From positions 9,035,001 through 9,099,000 of the forward strand of contig NZ_ARVW01000001.1 in assembly GCF_000384315.1 (NCBI RefSeq): 64,000 bases of DNA. The letters are read 5' to 3'. A program made the position numbers and the translations under genes. Shown here in pieces: positions 9,502-18,312 of the stretch; within the stretch, counting starts at the first letter, position 1, and the number at the start of each line of letters is the position of its first letter. The notes under the pieces were generated by a model. The model searched no databases. It was not told the origin of the DNA and saw nothing but the letters and a program-made list of their open reading frames with translations. Origin of the DNA: Amycolatopsis nigrescens CSC17Ta-90. GTDB lineage: Bacteria > Actinomycetota > Actinomycetes > Mycobacteriales > Pseudonocardiaceae.

Positions 9502-9527
9502 AACACTTCCACCGGACTGGAAGTGTT
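9502..9527. promoter_or_regulatory. Operator between MFS exporter and ArsR-type regulator
   Basis: Perfect inverted repeat AACACTTCCA, 6-bp spacer CCGGAC, TGGAAGTGTT. It lies 20 bp from each of the two divergent start codons, so one site can control both genes. This is a classic autorepressor arrangement. Binding by the neighbouring regulator is inferred from position and symmetry. Confidence 0.8.
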
Positions 9528-9546
9528 CGTGCGGCATCCTGGAGGC

Positions 9547-10320
9547 ATGCCCATCGGAGGAGATGCCGGAGGAGACGTGGACATCGCGCGGACCGCCGCG
9601 TTGTTCGCCGACCCGGCGCGGGTCCGGGTGCTCGCCGCGCTCGCCGACGGCCGCGCGCTGGCCGCCTCGGTGCTCGCCGCCGAGGCCGGGCTGTCCGCGC
9701 AGGGGGTCAGCGCGCACCTCGCGAAACTGCGCGAGGCGGGGCTGGTCACGGCCGAGCGCTCCGGCCGGCACCGGTTCTACCGGCTCGCCGGCACCGGCGC
9801 GGCCGACGTGCTGGAGACACTGGCCCGCTACTCCCCCGCGAAGCCGGTGCGGTCGCTGAAGGAGGGCACCCGGGCGCAGGCACTGCGTTTCGCCCGCACC
9901 TGCTACGACCACCTGGCCGGACGCCTCGGCGTCGCGATCACGGCCGCGCTGCTGGAGCGGGACGCGCTGTGCAGCACGGACGGCGTGGCCGGCACCGGCC
10001 GCCGCGCAGGGGACCCGATCTCGAAGCCGCTGCCCGTCCATCCCTACCGGCTGGGCCCGGCCGCCACCGAGGTCTTCGGCACGCTCGGCGTGGACCTCGC
10101 CACGGCAGGCGCCGGCAAGCGGCGGCCGCTGCTGAAGTTCTGCCTCGACTGGTCCGAGCAGCGGCACCATCTCGGCGGCGCGCTGGGCGCGGAACTCGCG
10201 GCCGGCCTGGAACGGCTCGGCTGGGTCGAGCGCCGCCTGCCGGGGCGGCGCGCGCTGCGGCTCACCGGGACGGGCCGCGAGGAACTGCGTGCCCGGCTCG
10301 GGATCGAGCTGGACGGGTAG
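9547..10320 (+). CDS. ArsR-like winged-helix transcriptional regulator
   Basis: A 257-aa regulator. Residues about 12-85 form an ArsR/SmtB-type winged helix (ALFADPARVRVLAALADGR, then recognition helix SAQGVSAHLAKLREAGLV). The long C-terminal half is not a typical small ArsR and contains scattered Cys and His (Cys-rich RDALCSTD, FCLDWSEQRHH), possibly an effector- or metal-sensing part. It is divergent from the MFS exporter and separated by a perfect palindrome, so it likely represses the exporter and itself until ligand binds. The long C-terminal domain is seen in a subset of ArsR-like regulators next to MFS exporters. Confidence 0.88.
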   Translation: MPIGGDAGGDVDIARTAALFADPARVRVLAALADGRALAASVLAAEAGLSAQGVSAHLAKLREAGLVTAERSGRHRFYRLAGTGAADVLETLARYSPAKPVRSLKEGTRAQALRFARTCYDHLAGRLGVAITAALLERDALCSTDGVAGTGRRAGDPISKPLPVHPYRLGPAATEVFGTLGVDLATAGAGKRRPLLKFCLDWSEQRHHLGGALGAELAAGLERLGWVERRLPGRRALRLTGTGREELRARLGIELDG

Positions 10321-10323
10321 CCG

Positions 10324-10923
10324 CTACTCGGCGGCGGACTTGCGCTTGGCGCGGTGCTCGGCGGCCAGCCTCGCGTCCGGGCCGCACCGGACGCAGGGGG
10401 TGAAGCCGAGGTCACGGGCCTCCGCGACGGCGATCGGGATGGTGTCGCGATCGGCGAGCCAGCGGCAGTCGGTGACGTGGTAGCGCGGGTACTCGTCGAC
10501 CACGACCACTTCCACGTCCAGCTCGGAGACCACCAGCAGGTCCGCGGCGTCGGTCTGCTCCTCGCCGGGATCGCCGTCCTCGTCTTCGCCGGCCAGGTCT
10601 CCTTCGGCCGAGATCAGCTCGGTCCGCTCGGCGGGCTCATCTTCGTCCGATAGCTCGCCGGTCACCTGCCCCGACTCGGAGTCGTCCTCCGAGTCATCAA
10701 GGTCATCTGGGTCGTCCAGGTCGTCCAACTCTGCCGAGTCCGCTTCCGCGGAGCCGGCGGCGGACCGCTTCGAACGACGGCGGGCCAGGTCGATGATGAG
10801 TACCAGACCGGCGACCGCGGACACGACTAGTGAAATCCACGCCCACAGCGAGTTCGCCGTGATCAGCGCCGTGACCAGAAGACCGAGCGCGGCCAGTACC
10901 AGGATGAGGACGATATAGAGCAC
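10324..10923 (-). CDS. Membrane protein with acidic linker and C-terminal Cys/His motif
   Basis: A 199-aa protein with two N-terminal membrane segments (about 2-20 and 25-45), a very acidic disordered linker (about 60-125) and a conserved-looking C-terminus. That C-terminus reads YHVTDCRWLADRD then GFTPCVRCGPD, a His/Cys pattern like a small metal-binding fold. Mycobacteria also carry an unnamed membrane protein gene directly after wag31, so the position is conserved, but no function is known. It lies downstream of divIVA beyond a strong terminator, so it may have its own promoter. Confidence 0.75.
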   Translation of the reverse strand: MLYIVLILVLAALGLLVTALITANSLWAWISLVVSAVAGLVLIIDLARRRSKRSAAGSAEADSAELDDLDDPDDLDDSEDDSESGQVTGELSDEDEPAERTELISAEGDLAGEDEDGDPGEEQTDAADLLVVSELDVEVVVVDEYPRYHVTDCRWLADRDTIPIAVAEARDLGFTPCVRCGPDARLAAEHRAKRKSAAE

Positions 10924-10951
10924 GGTGAATTACAGCACGAAACCGCGAAAA

Positions 10952-10992
10952 AGACGGTTCCGACCCTCCCACCGGGAGTGCCGGAACCGTCT
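10952..10992 (-). terminator. Intrinsic terminator after divIVA
   Basis: Inverted repeat AGACGGTTCC / GGAACCGTCT (10 bp) with an inner stem CTCCC-ACC-GGGAG. In the minus-strand direction it is followed by TTTTT, giving a canonical rho-independent terminator for the divIVA transcript. Confidence 0.85.
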
Positions 10993-11012
10993 CGTTACGT
11001 ATTTCCGCCGGG

Positions 11013-11885
11013 TCAGCCGGCCTCGGCACGAGGACCGAAGGAGTACCCCTGACCGGTGTTGCCACTGCCGCCGGAAGACTGACCGGAGGACGCCGATGCC
11101 GGCGCCGCGGATCCGCGGTCGTCGAGCTCGCGCAGCTGCGACTCGAGGAAGCCGCGCAGGCGGGTCCGGTACTCCCGCTCGATCGTGCGCAGTTCCTCGA
11201 TCCGCTTGTTCAGCGCGGTCTTCTCGGTGTTCATGGAGTTCATGGTCTCGGTGTACTTGCGCTGCGCCTCGCGTTCCATCGTGGTCGCCTTGTCGCGCGC
11301 CTGCCGTTCCAGGGTCTCCGCCCTGGTCCTGGCGTCGTTCAGCATGGTCTCGGCCCGCGTGCGGGCCTCGTTCACCATCGAGTCCGACTTCGACCTGGCG
11401 TCGGAGAGCAGCTGCTCGGACTTGGTCCTGGCCTCCGCGAGCATCCCGTCGGACTCGGTCTTGGCCTCGGCGGTCAGCCGGTCGGCCATCTCCTGGGCGA
11501 GCCCCAGCACCTTGGCGGCCTGGACGTTCGGCTCGCCGTTGTCGCCCATCATGCCGGAATGGGCCTGGGTCTGCTCCATGGAGCTCGGCGGCGGAACCGG
11601 AGCCAACCTCCTCGGCGGCTCCTCCCGCACCGGTGGAGGCGGCGGGGCCGCACCGGCGGAGCCGGCACCTGCCTTGGCCGTCTCCAGCTCGCCCCGGGTG
11701 GACTCCAGCTCGGAATCGAGCTGCTCGACCTGCTGCCGCAGCTCGTTGTTGTCCTCGATCAACCGGGCTAGCTCGGTCTCTACCAGGTCGAGGAACGCGT
11801 CCACCTCGTCCTCGTTGTAGCCCCTTTTGCCAATGGGCGGCTTGCTGAACGCGACGTTATGCACGTCAGCGGGGGTCAACGACAT
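11013..11885 (-). CDS. divIVA: Polar growth and division protein DivIVA (Wag31)
   Basis: Coiled-coil scaffold that marks poles and septa and directs cell-wall synthesis. The protein is 290 aa. The N-terminal DivIVA domain begins [37 protein letters not shown] and is followed by a coiled coil. A Pro-rich linker sits at about 82-105, then a long second coiled coil (about 120-260) rich in EAR/DAR repeats and a Ser/Gly-rich tail. Such a linker between the coiled coils is typical of actinobacterial Wag31. It is the last gene of the ftsZ-pgeF-yggS-sepF-yggT-divIVA run, closed by the terminator at 10952-10992. Confidence 0.96.
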   Translation of the reverse strand: MSLTPADVHNVAFSKPPIGKRGYNEDEVDAFLDLVETELARLIEDNNELRQQVEQLDSELESTRGELETAKAGAGSAGAAPPPPPVREEPPRRLAPVPPPSSMEQTQAHSGMMGDNGEPNVQAAKVLGLAQEMADRLTAEAKTESDGMLAEARTKSEQLLSDARSKSDSMVNEARTRAETMLNDARTRAETLERQARDKATTMEREAQRKYTETMNSMNTEKTALNKRIEELRTIEREYRTRLRGFLESQLRELDDRGSAAPASASSGQSSGGSGNTGQGYSFGPRAEAG

Positions 11886-11935
11886 CAGATCACCTCACGC
11901 ACTCCATGGCCTGCAGGTCATCCCGGGTTCCCCGA

Positions 11936-12238
11936 TCACCCAGGACTCGCCAGTTGCATCAGTATGAACACAACCAACAGCAGCACCATAATCGATAAGT
12001 CCAGTCCGACGCCGCCAATCCGCACCATCGGGATGATCCGACGGACCAAACGGACCGGTGGGTCGGTCACTGTGTAGATGGTCTCCAGCGTTACCGCAAC
12101 CCCTCCGGCGGGACGCCATTCGCGCGCAAACGCACGCACGAGCTCAACTACGACACGAGCCGTCAACAGCAGCCAGAAGGCGAACAGCACGTACCAGAGA
12201 ACAAGCTGGACCACTTCCACGACACCACTCTGCCACAA
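11936..12238 (-). CDS. YggT family membrane protein
   Basis: A 100-aa integral membrane protein with an N-terminal hydrophobic helix, a cytoplasmic loop containing the family-typical TDPPVRLVRRIIP, and a C-terminal hydrophobic helix. YggT proteins sit between sepF and divIVA in many Gram-positive division clusters and are thought to help organise the cell envelope, but their biochemical role is not established. Spacing to sepF is about 158 bp and to divIVA about 50 bp, both on the same strand. Confidence 0.9.
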   Translation of the reverse strand: MWQSGVVEVVQLVLWYVLFAFWLLLTARVVVELVRAFAREWRPAGGVAVTLETIYTVTDPPVRLVRRIIPMVRIGGVGLDLSIMVLLLVVFILMQLASPG

Positions 12239-12396
12239 GGCCGATCAGGAACGCTCGGCCGCGTGGCGTACCAGGGCGTTCACCCGGTCATTCACTCCTC
12301 GACCCCGCCTCGCCACTACGGACTGTTCCAGGGCGGACACGGGCCGGATACTTCACCTTGGGCGGTTCGCGGACTCCCCACCCTCCTCTCTGGTTC

Positions 12397-12990
12397 CTAG
12401 TGCCGAAGGAACATCCCACCCTCGGCGATTCGCCGCCGGTCTTCGGCGGTCACATCGACATCCGGCGGTGAGAGCAAGAACACCTTGTTGGTGACCTTGT
12501 CCATCGACCCCCGAAGAGCGAAGGCCAATCCCGCCGCGAAGTCAACCAGACGCTTTGCGTCCGCGTTCTCCATTTCGGTCAGATTGATGATCACCGGGGC
12601 CCCGTCCCGGTAGTGCTCGCCGATCGCCCGCGCCTCCAGGTACGTGGTCGGGTGCAGCGTGGTGATCCGGCTGAGCGGATCCCTCGCCGGCATCCGCGAC
12701 GCCTCCGGCACCGGACGCAGCCTTGCCACCGGCTCGGGCTGGCGGTCCACCGCCAGCGCACCGTGCACGGACGGCTCGGCGCCGGTCATCCCCCGTCCCC
12801 TGGTCCGCACCGGGGGCTCGTCGTCGAACTCTTCGGTCGCGCGGTAACGTCCACGGGTCCTGGCCGGCGGCTCGTCGTAGTCGTACTCGTCGTCGGTGTA
12901 ACCGCGCCGGTAGTCGTCGTCCACGTCGTAACCGTCTTCGTCGGCCGGGACCATCCCGAAGTAGGCCTTCAGCTTCTGCAGCGCGCTCAT
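12397..12990 (-). CDS. sepF: Cell division protein SepF
   Basis: Membrane anchor and organiser of the FtsZ ring. The product is 197 aa. The N-terminal amphipathic helix ([13 protein letters not shown]) is the membrane-targeting part. A disordered acidic/Arg region (about 15-105) follows, then the folded SepF/DUF552 domain (about 110-197) with [29 protein letters not shown] and FLLSPPDV. It lies between yggS and yggT as in other actinobacteria. Confidence 0.95.
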   Translation of the reverse strand: MSALQKLKAYFGMVPADEDGYDVDDDYRRGYTDDEYDYDEPPARTRGRYRATEEFDDEPPVRTRGRGMTGAEPSVHGALAVDRQPEPVARLRPVPEASRMPARDPLSRITTLHPTTYLEARAIGEHYRDGAPVIINLTEMENADAKRLVDFAAGLAFALRGSMDKVTNKVFLLSPPDVDVTAEDRRRIAEGGMFLRH

Positions 12991-13070
12991 GCCTCTCCCT
13001 AGCCCTAGCCGCGTTCCGCTCCGTGCTACCCAGCGTCACCAGAAGTGAAACACCGCCGGGCCAACTCTCC

Positions 13071-13835
13071 CTACGGCGAGGCTAAACCGCGCCCACCGAG
13101 CAACGCGGTTCCGACACGCACCCACGTCGCGCCGTGCATGACCGCTTGCTCCAGGTCACCACTCATCCCGGCGGAGATTTCGGTGGCGCCGGGGTGGTCC
13201 CGGCGCACCCTCTCCGCCGCGCGGGCGAGTCGCTCGAAGGCCGGATCGGGGTCCGCGCCGAGCGGGGCGACGGCCATCAGCCCACCGAGTCGCAGTTCAC
13301 CCGACTGAGCGACGTGCTCGGCTAGCTGGTCGAGCTCGTCGAGCGGACAGCCGCCCCGTCCCGGCGCGTCGTCCAGGCTCACCTGCAGCAACACGTCCAG
13401 CGGAGCACTGGGACCGTCGGTACCACTGCGGACACCGGCCTCCCTGGCGGCCGCAACGGCCTTGGCCAATGCGTCGGCGAGCCTGGCCGAGTCCACCGAC
13501 TGCACCAGATCCGCCCAGCCGATCACCGACTTCGCCTTGTTGCGCTGCAGCCGGCCCACCATGTGCCAGCGGACCGCCGCGTCCGGGCGCAGTCCGGCCA
13601 GTTCTGCGGCTTTGGGACCGGCCTCCTGGTCCCGGTTCTCGGCCAGGTCGGTCACCCCGAGCTCGGTCAGCAGCGCGGCGTCCGAGGCCGGGAAGGTCTT
13701 GGTCACCGCCAGCAACCGGACCTCGTCCGCGGACCGGCCGGCGACCGCACAGGCCCGCTCGATCCGCTGCCGCACCTCGGTCAGTGCACCGGCCAGTTCG
13801 GCGCGGCGGGCGGCGTCCCGTTCCGTCGTGGTCAT
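13071..13835 (-). CDS. YggS-family PLP-binding protein (PLP homeostasis)
   Basis: A 254-aa member of the alanine-racemase-fold YggS/PROSC family that binds pyridoxal phosphate and buffers its level. The PLP lysine is K46 in LLAVTKTFPA, and the family motifs AENRDQE and WHMVGRLQRNK are present. Its ATG overlaps the pgeF stop by 4 bp (ATGA), so the two are coupled. The gene is the ylmE equivalent of Gram-positive division clusters. No racemase activity is expected. Confidence 0.93.
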   Translation of the reverse strand: MTTTERDAARRAELAGALTEVRQRIERACAVAGRSADEVRLLAVTKTFPASDAALLTELGVTDLAENRDQEAGPKAAELAGLRPDAAVRWHMVGRLQRNKAKSVIGWADLVQSVDSARLADALAKAVAAAREAGVRSGTDGPSAPLDVLLQVSLDDAPGRGGCPLDELDQLAEHVAQSGELRLGGLMAVAPLGADPDPAFERLARAAERVRRDHPGATEISAGMSGDLEQAVMHGATWVRVGTALLGGRGLASP

Positions 13836-14539
13836 TCGGCCTCGATCCAGGTGAGTGCGGCGATCCGGCCGGTCTCACCGTCCCGGCGGTAGCTGAACAG
13901 CGCCCGCTCCTCGGCGGTGCAGCGGGGATCGACGCCGATCTTGCCGATCCCGGCGTCGGCGAGCTGGCGCCACAACCCGGCCCGCAGGTCCAGCCCGGTG
14001 GTCCCGCCGCTGGTGCGGCAGGCGCTGCCGGGCAGGTGCCGCTCGACGTCGGCGGCCATCCCCTCCGGCACTTCGTAGCAGTCGCCGCAGATCGCGGGAC
14101 CGAGCAGCGCCTCGATCCGGTGCTGCTCGGCACCGGCCGAGCGCATCGCCTCCAGCGCCGCGGGCACCACGCCGACCCTGGCGCCGACCCGGCCGGCGTG
14201 CACCGCGGCGACCACCCCGGCCTCGGCGTCGCCGAGCAGTACCGGCACGCAGTCCGCGACCAGCGCGACCACGGCCACCCCGGGGGTGGCGGTCACCAGG
14301 GCGTCGGTGGCCTCCGCCGGGTGGCTTTCGGTGCCGTCGACCACGGTGGCGGTGCGGCCGTGCACCTGTTCCATCCAGGCCAGCCGGTCACCGAGGCCGA
14401 GTTCGGCACCGAGACGCTTGCGGTTCGAAGCCACCGCGGCCGGTACGTCACCGACGTGGTCACCGAGGTTGAACGAGTCGAACGGGGCCTGGGAGGCACC
14501 GCCCTCCCTGGTCGTGACCACCCGACGGATGCGCACCAT
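13832..14539 (-). CDS. pgeF: PgeF/YfiH laccase-domain protein
   Basis: A 235-aa copper/zinc-binding protein of the multicopper polyphenol oxidase (YfiH) family. In E. coli the homologue removes misincorporated amino acids from peptidoglycan precursors. The three metal/catalytic residues are present: H60 (QVHG), C97 (VADCVPVLL) and H114 (VHAG). The usual Trp of HAGWRG is replaced, here HAGRVG. It sits between ftsZ and yggS and overlaps yggS by 4 bp. Confidence 0.9.
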   Translation of the reverse strand: MVRIRRVVTTREGGASQAPFDSFNLGDHVGDVPAAVASNRKRLGAELGLGDRLAWMEQVHGRTATVVDGTESHPAEATDALVTATPGVAVVALVADCVPVLLGDAEAGVVAAVHAGRVGARVGVVPAALEAMRSAGAEQHRIEALLGPAICGDCYEVPEGMAADVERHLPGSACRTSGGTTGLDLRAGLWRQLADAGIGKIGVDPRCTAEERALFSYRRDGETGRIAALTWIEAE

Positions 14540-14619
14540 GAAAGCCCTTCGCTCGCCTGAAAAATCGCTGCGGCGAGCCTATCGGGAGCACGGTGCCACT
14601 CGCGACGGGCTGGCGATCA

Positions 14620-15939
14620 CTAGCGCCGCATGAAAGGCGGCACGTCCACGTCGTCGTCGGAGGGGTCGTCGGTCACCGGCACGGCGCGGCCGGGCAGGCT
14701 GCCGTGCGTGCTGTTCTGGGTGTTGCGGGGCGGCGGGTAGGCACCGCGGCCGCCCATCCCCGGCTGCGGCAGCCCCGGCGCACCGGGCTGCGCGGCACCG
14801 CGCTGCGGCGCGGCCGGATAGCCGCCGTTGCCGGCCGGGGGCTGCCCGCCGGGAGGCGGGCTCTGCGGACGCGATCCGCCCGCCATGCCGTTGCCGCCGA
14901 CCTGGCCCGCTTCGGCGGACACGGTGGGCGAGGTGGACGAGTTCGACCGGCTGCCGACCACCCCGGCCGGGTCGAGCTTCTTGTGCGTGGGCGCACCGGC
15001 GTCGAAACCGGCCGCGATCACGGTCACCCGCACCTCGTCGCCGAGCGAGTCGTCGATGATCGTGCCGAAGATGATGTTCGCCTCCGGGTGCGCGGACTCC
15101 TGCACCAGCGAGGCCGCCTCGTTGATCTCGAACAGGCCGAGGTCCGAGCCGCCCGCGATGGACAGCAGCGCTCCGTGCGCACCGTCCATGGATGCCTCCA
15201 GCAGTGGCGAGTTGATCGCCTTCTCCGCGGCCTGGATGGCGCGGCCCTCCCCGCGGGCGGAGCCGATGCCCATCAGCGCGCTGCCGGCGCCGGACATCAC
15301 GCTCTTCACGTCCGCGAAGTCCAGGTTGATCAGGCCGGGGGTGGTGATCAGGTCGGTGATGCCCTGCACACCGGAGAGCAGCACCTCGTCCGCCGAGCGG
15401 AAGGCGTCCATCAGGCTGACGCCGATGTCGCCGAGCTGGAGCAGCCGGTCGTTGGGGATCACGATCAGCGTGTCGCACTCGTTGCGCAGCTGCTGGATGC
15501 CGTCCTCGGCCTGCTTGCCGCGGCGCTTGCCCTCGAAGGTGAAGGGCCGGGTCACCACGCCGATGGTCAGCGCACCGAGCTTGCGGGCGATCTGGGCGAC
15601 CACGGGGGCGCCACCGGTTCCGGTGCCACCGCCCTCGCCCGCGGTCACGAACACCATGTCGGCGCCCTTGATGACCTCTTCGATCTCCTCGCGGTGGTCC
15701 TCGGCCGCCTTCTGGCCCACTTCGGGCGCGGCTCCGGCACCGAGGCCGCGGGTGAGTTCCCGGCCGATGTCCAGCTTGACGTCGGCGTCGGACATCAGCA
15801 GTGCCTGCGCGTCGGTGTTCACCGCGATGAACTCGACACCCTTGAGGCCGACCTCGATCATGCGGTTCACGGCGTTCACGCCGCCACCGCCGATGCCGAC
15901 GACCTTGATCACCGCGAGGTAGTTGTGCGGGGGCGTCAT
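14620..15939 (-). CDS. ftsZ: Cell division GTPase FtsZ
   Basis: Tubulin-like GTPase that forms the Z ring. The protein is 439 aa. The N-terminal nucleotide-binding fold has the [13 protein letters not shown] start and the tubulin signature GGGTGTG at 103-109; the T7 loop is [10 protein letters not shown] Gly/Pro-rich linker of about 110 residues leads to the C-terminal tail [10 protein letters not shown], which binds SepF and other ring partners. About 260 bp of non-coding sequence lies upstream, between ftsZ and rskA. ftsQ, normally the upstream neighbour, is more than 8 kb away. Confidence 0.98.
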   Translation of the reverse strand: MTPPHNYLAVIKVVGIGGGGVNAVNRMIEVGLKGVEFIAVNTDAQALLMSDADVKLDIGRELTRGLGAGAAPEVGQKAAEDHREEIEEVIKGADMVFVTAGEGGGTGTGGAPVVAQIARKLGALTIGVVTRPFTFEGKRRGKQAEDGIQQLRNECDTLIVIPNDRLLQLGDIGVSLMDAFRSADEVLLSGVQGITDLITTPGLINLDFADVKSVMSGAGSALMGIGSARGEGRAIQAAEKAINSPLLEASMDGAHGALLSIAGGSDLGLFEINEAASLVQESAHPEANIIFGTIIDDSLGDEVRVTVIAAGFDAGAPTHKKLDPAGVVGSRSNSSTSPTVSAEAGQVGGNGMAGGSRPQSPPPGGQPPAGNGGYPAAPQRGAAQPGAPGLPQPGMGGRGAYPPPRNTQNSTHGSLPGRAVPVTDDPSDDDVDVPPFMRR

Positions 15940-16200
15940 CGGGTCCGCCTTCCTGATCGTGATTGCTCGTGCCGCCCGCCGGTGCAGACACCGTTAACCC
16001 TCAACCTCAACTCCAGGCTTAGAGTTATGTCAACTACCGACGTATTGCAGGACGGTAGGCATCACACAGGCACGAATCCAGTTGCCACGCCGAACGGCGC
16101 AGGCGTGTTTGAGCACAACAACTTTCCGGTGAACCGGAGAGCGCGTGCCCACCCTAGGGCAAGAACACGCTCCGGCGGCACCTCGATTTCACGCGACTCC

Positions 16201-16977
16201 TCACACGGGCAGGAAGATCCGCATGACCGGTTCGGTGCTCGGCTGCCCGGTCGGCGAGCCGCCGGGAGGCTCCACGGTGACCGCCACCTGGGTCGCCCCG
16301 GCCACCCCACCGGCCAGCACCAGCCTGCCGCCGTCGCGCTCGCCGGGCAGCAGGCCGATCGAACGCGGCGACTCGCCGGAGCGGATGACCCACACCTCGA
16401 GCGCCCCGGCCTGGCCGTAGTCGGGCAGCTGGGCGCCCATGAACATCATCTTGTTCAGCGACTGGGACAGCACCACGGTGCCCCCACCGCCCACAGTGGA
16501 CACTCCGTGCACGGTCCGGCTGTCCGGGGCGGCGAGCAGCTCGGCCACCGGGGCGTACCGCTGCCTGGCGCCGGCCGCCTGCTCCTGCGCGACGGTCAAC
16601 TCGTGCTGCGTCCGGATCGCGGTCACCCCGAAGATCCCGGCCAGCACCAGCCCGGCCACGGCCGCGGCGGCCACCAGGGTCAGCGCCCAGCGCGGCACCT
16701 CCGCCCGGCGCCGGAAGCGTTCCGCTCGATCGTCGGCCGGTGCGGGCGGCTGCTGCCGGGAGCCGCGGATCTCGGCCAGCACCCGCCGCTTCAGCTCGTC
16801 CGGCGGGTCCACCGCGGCCGCCGCGCCCAGCCTGGCCGCGGTGGCCCGCAGCTCGCGGACCTCCTGCGCGCAGGACTCGCACTCTTCGAGGTGGCGCTGG
16901 AACCGGGCCCGCTCGTGGTCGCTCAGCGCGTCCACCGCGAAGGCACCGGCCAACGTGTGCATCTCCGGCGAGCTCAT
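16201..16977 (-). CDS. rskA: RskA-type zinc anti-sigma factor
   Basis: Membrane anti-sigma factor that holds the SigK-type sigma factor until proteolysis. The product is 258 aa. The N-terminal zinc anti-sigma domain has H29-x3-C33-x2-C36 (HLEECESC). One membrane segment spans about 97-119, followed by the extracytoplasmic RskA domain (about 125-258). The chosen ATG overlaps the sigma gene stop as ATGA. The longer open frame upstream would run through the sigma gene and is rejected. Confidence 0.93.
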   Translation of the reverse strand: MSSPEMHTLAGAFAVDALSDHERARFQRHLEECESCAQEVRELRATAARLGAAAAVDPPDELKRRVLAEIRGSRQQPPAPADDRAERFRRRAEVPRWALTLVAAAAVAGLVLAGIFGVTAIRTQHELTVAQEQAAGARQRYAPVAELLAAPDSRTVHGVSTVGGGGTVVLSQSLNKMMFMGAQLPDYGQAGALEVWVIRSGESPRSIGLLPGERDGGRLVLAGGVAGATQVAVTVEPPGGSPTGQPSTEPVMRIFLPV

Positions 16978-17576
16978 GTGGTCACCCCCAGGCAGTCCCG
17001 CAGCCGGATCAGGCCGTCGCGCAGCCGCGTTTTGATGGTTCCCTGCGGGATGGCGAGCACCTCGGCCACCTCCCGGTAGGTGTAGCCCTGGTAGTAGGCC
17101 AGCAGCACCGACTCGCGCTGCAGGCCGGTCAGGTGCGAGAGACACTTCCGCACCTGCTGGCGTTCCAGCCGGCCGGCGACCGCTTCGGACACCTCGTCGA
17201 ACGGCCGCGCCCGGCTGGCTTCGAAGGTCGCCTTGACCTCCCGGTCCGTGCTCGCCCTTGCCGAACGCACCCGGTCCACCGCGCGGCGGTGCGCGAGCGT
17301 CATCGCCCAGTTCATCGCACTTCCCTTCGCCGGCGCGTACCTGGTGGCGGTCCGCCACAGCTCGACCAGCACCTCCTGGGCGACCTCCTCGGACTGCGCG
17401 GCGTCGCGCACGATCCGGCGGACCAGGCCGAGCACCGGCCCGGCCAGGATGTCGTAGAGCCGCTCGAACGCCTGCTCGTCGCCCTTGGCCACCTCGACCA
17501 GCAGCTGCTCGGCGGTCGGCGGCGCGTCCGGTCCCGGCACCGGCCTCGGCCCGCTTCGCCGCACCTGCTCATCCAT
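16974..17576 (-). CDS. sigK: ECF sigma factor, SigK type
   Basis: A 200-aa extracytoplasmic-function sigma factor. Region 2 spans about 35-100 (FERLYDILAGPVLGLVRRIV, then NWAMTLAHRRAVDRVRS). Region 4 spans about 135-195 (LQRESVLLAYYQGYTYREVAEVLAIPQGTIKTRLRDGL). It precedes rskA with a 4-bp overlap and follows DUF1365 with an 8-bp overlap. The whole neighbourhood (FAD oxidoreductase, DUF1365, sigK, rskA, with a CFA synthase and a DUF1295 protein) matches the gene set of the mycobacterial sigK locus. Its own promoters may be the pair at 19585-19663. Confidence 0.92.
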   Translation of the reverse strand: MDEQVRRSGPRPVPGPDAPPTAEQLLVEVAKGDEQAFERLYDILAGPVLGLVRRIVRDAAQSEEVAQEVLVELWRTATRYAPAKGSAMNWAMTLAHRRAVDRVRSARASTDREVKATFEASRARPFDEVSEAVAGRLERQQVRKCLSHLTGLQRESVLLAYYQGYTYREVAEVLAIPQGTIKTRLRDGLIRLRDCLGVTT

Positions 17577-18312
17577 GGAGCTTCCCTCCCGCCACCCGCG
17601 GCGTGGTCAGCGTGGTCGGCGTGGTCACTGCGGCCCCGCGCGCCCACAGCGCGACGCCGTGCCGCCGGATCAGCAGTGCGATCCGCTGCGGGACCAGCGG
17701 CCTTGCCAGTACCGTCCGCGCGACCCGGCCGACGGTGGCAGGGCGGCGCACCCCGCGCAGGGTGGCGGTGAGCGCGGTCCGCCCGCCGTGGCGCAGCGAC
17801 ACGGTCATCGTCAGCAGGTTCCCCGGCCGGGGCAGGTGCATCCGGTACCGGCCCTCGGCGGGCTGGAACGGGGAGACGAAGAACTCCTTGTCCGCCATGG
17901 CCTCGTCTCGTTCGTCGGGATGCAGCAGATAGGCGTGCCGGCCACGGTAGGTGTTGTGCACCTCGGCCACCACGCAGACGGGTTCGCCATCGCGCCGGTG
18001 GCACCAGTAGACGGTGATCGGGTTGAACACGTAGCCGAGCACCCTGGCGTTGGCCAGCATCAGCACCCGGCCACCGTCGAGGTCGATCCCCCGCCCGGCC
18101 AGCCATTCGTCCACTTTGGACCGGATGTCGCCCGGCGCGTCCGGGGCGAAGTGGTCGCGCGGGTCGAAGCGGGCGAACGGGCGCAGCCACCGGGGCAGCA
18201 TGGGCAGCTCGTCCAGATCCACCAGCCAGTAGTACATCCGGTGCGCGAACGAGTGCGGCGGATCGCCGCGCCGGACATGCGCGACGGTCACGTCGTAGAG
18301 GCTCGGCTTCAC
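17569..18312 (-). CDS. DUF1365 family protein
   Basis: A 247-aa protein of a family always found near FAD amine oxidases and CFA-type methyltransferases and thought to act in modification of membrane fatty acids. Visible conserved segments are SFAHRMYYWLVDLDELP, GYVFNPITVYWCHR and EVHNTYRGRHAYLL. No enzyme activity is known for certain. The GTG start (complement of 18310-18312) overlaps the upstream oxidoreductase stop as GTGA. The operon order is oxidoreductase, DUF1365, sigK, rskA. Confidence 0.85.
   Translation of the reverse strand: MKPSLYDVTVAHVRRGDPPHSFAHRMYYWLVDLDELPMLPRWLRPFARFDPRDHFAPDAPGDIRSKVDEWLAGRGIDLDGGRVLMLANARVLGYVFNPITVYWCHRRDGEPVCVVAEVHNTYRGRHAYLLHPDERDEAMADKEFFVSPFQPAEGRYRMHLPRPGNLLTMTVSLRHGGRTALTATLRGVRRPATVGRVARTVLARPLVPQRIALLIRRHGVALWARGAAVTTPTTLTTPRVAGGKLHG

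Noticed and set aside
8115..9749. MFS protein start at 9749
   Set aside because: The 89 extra residues cross the operator and the divergent regulator gene; the conserved protein starts at 9482.
13832..14539. PgeF as a defective enzyme because HAGWRG is HAGRVG
   Set aside because: The three metal-binding residues H60, C97 and H114 are kept; the Trp is not essential in known variation of the family.
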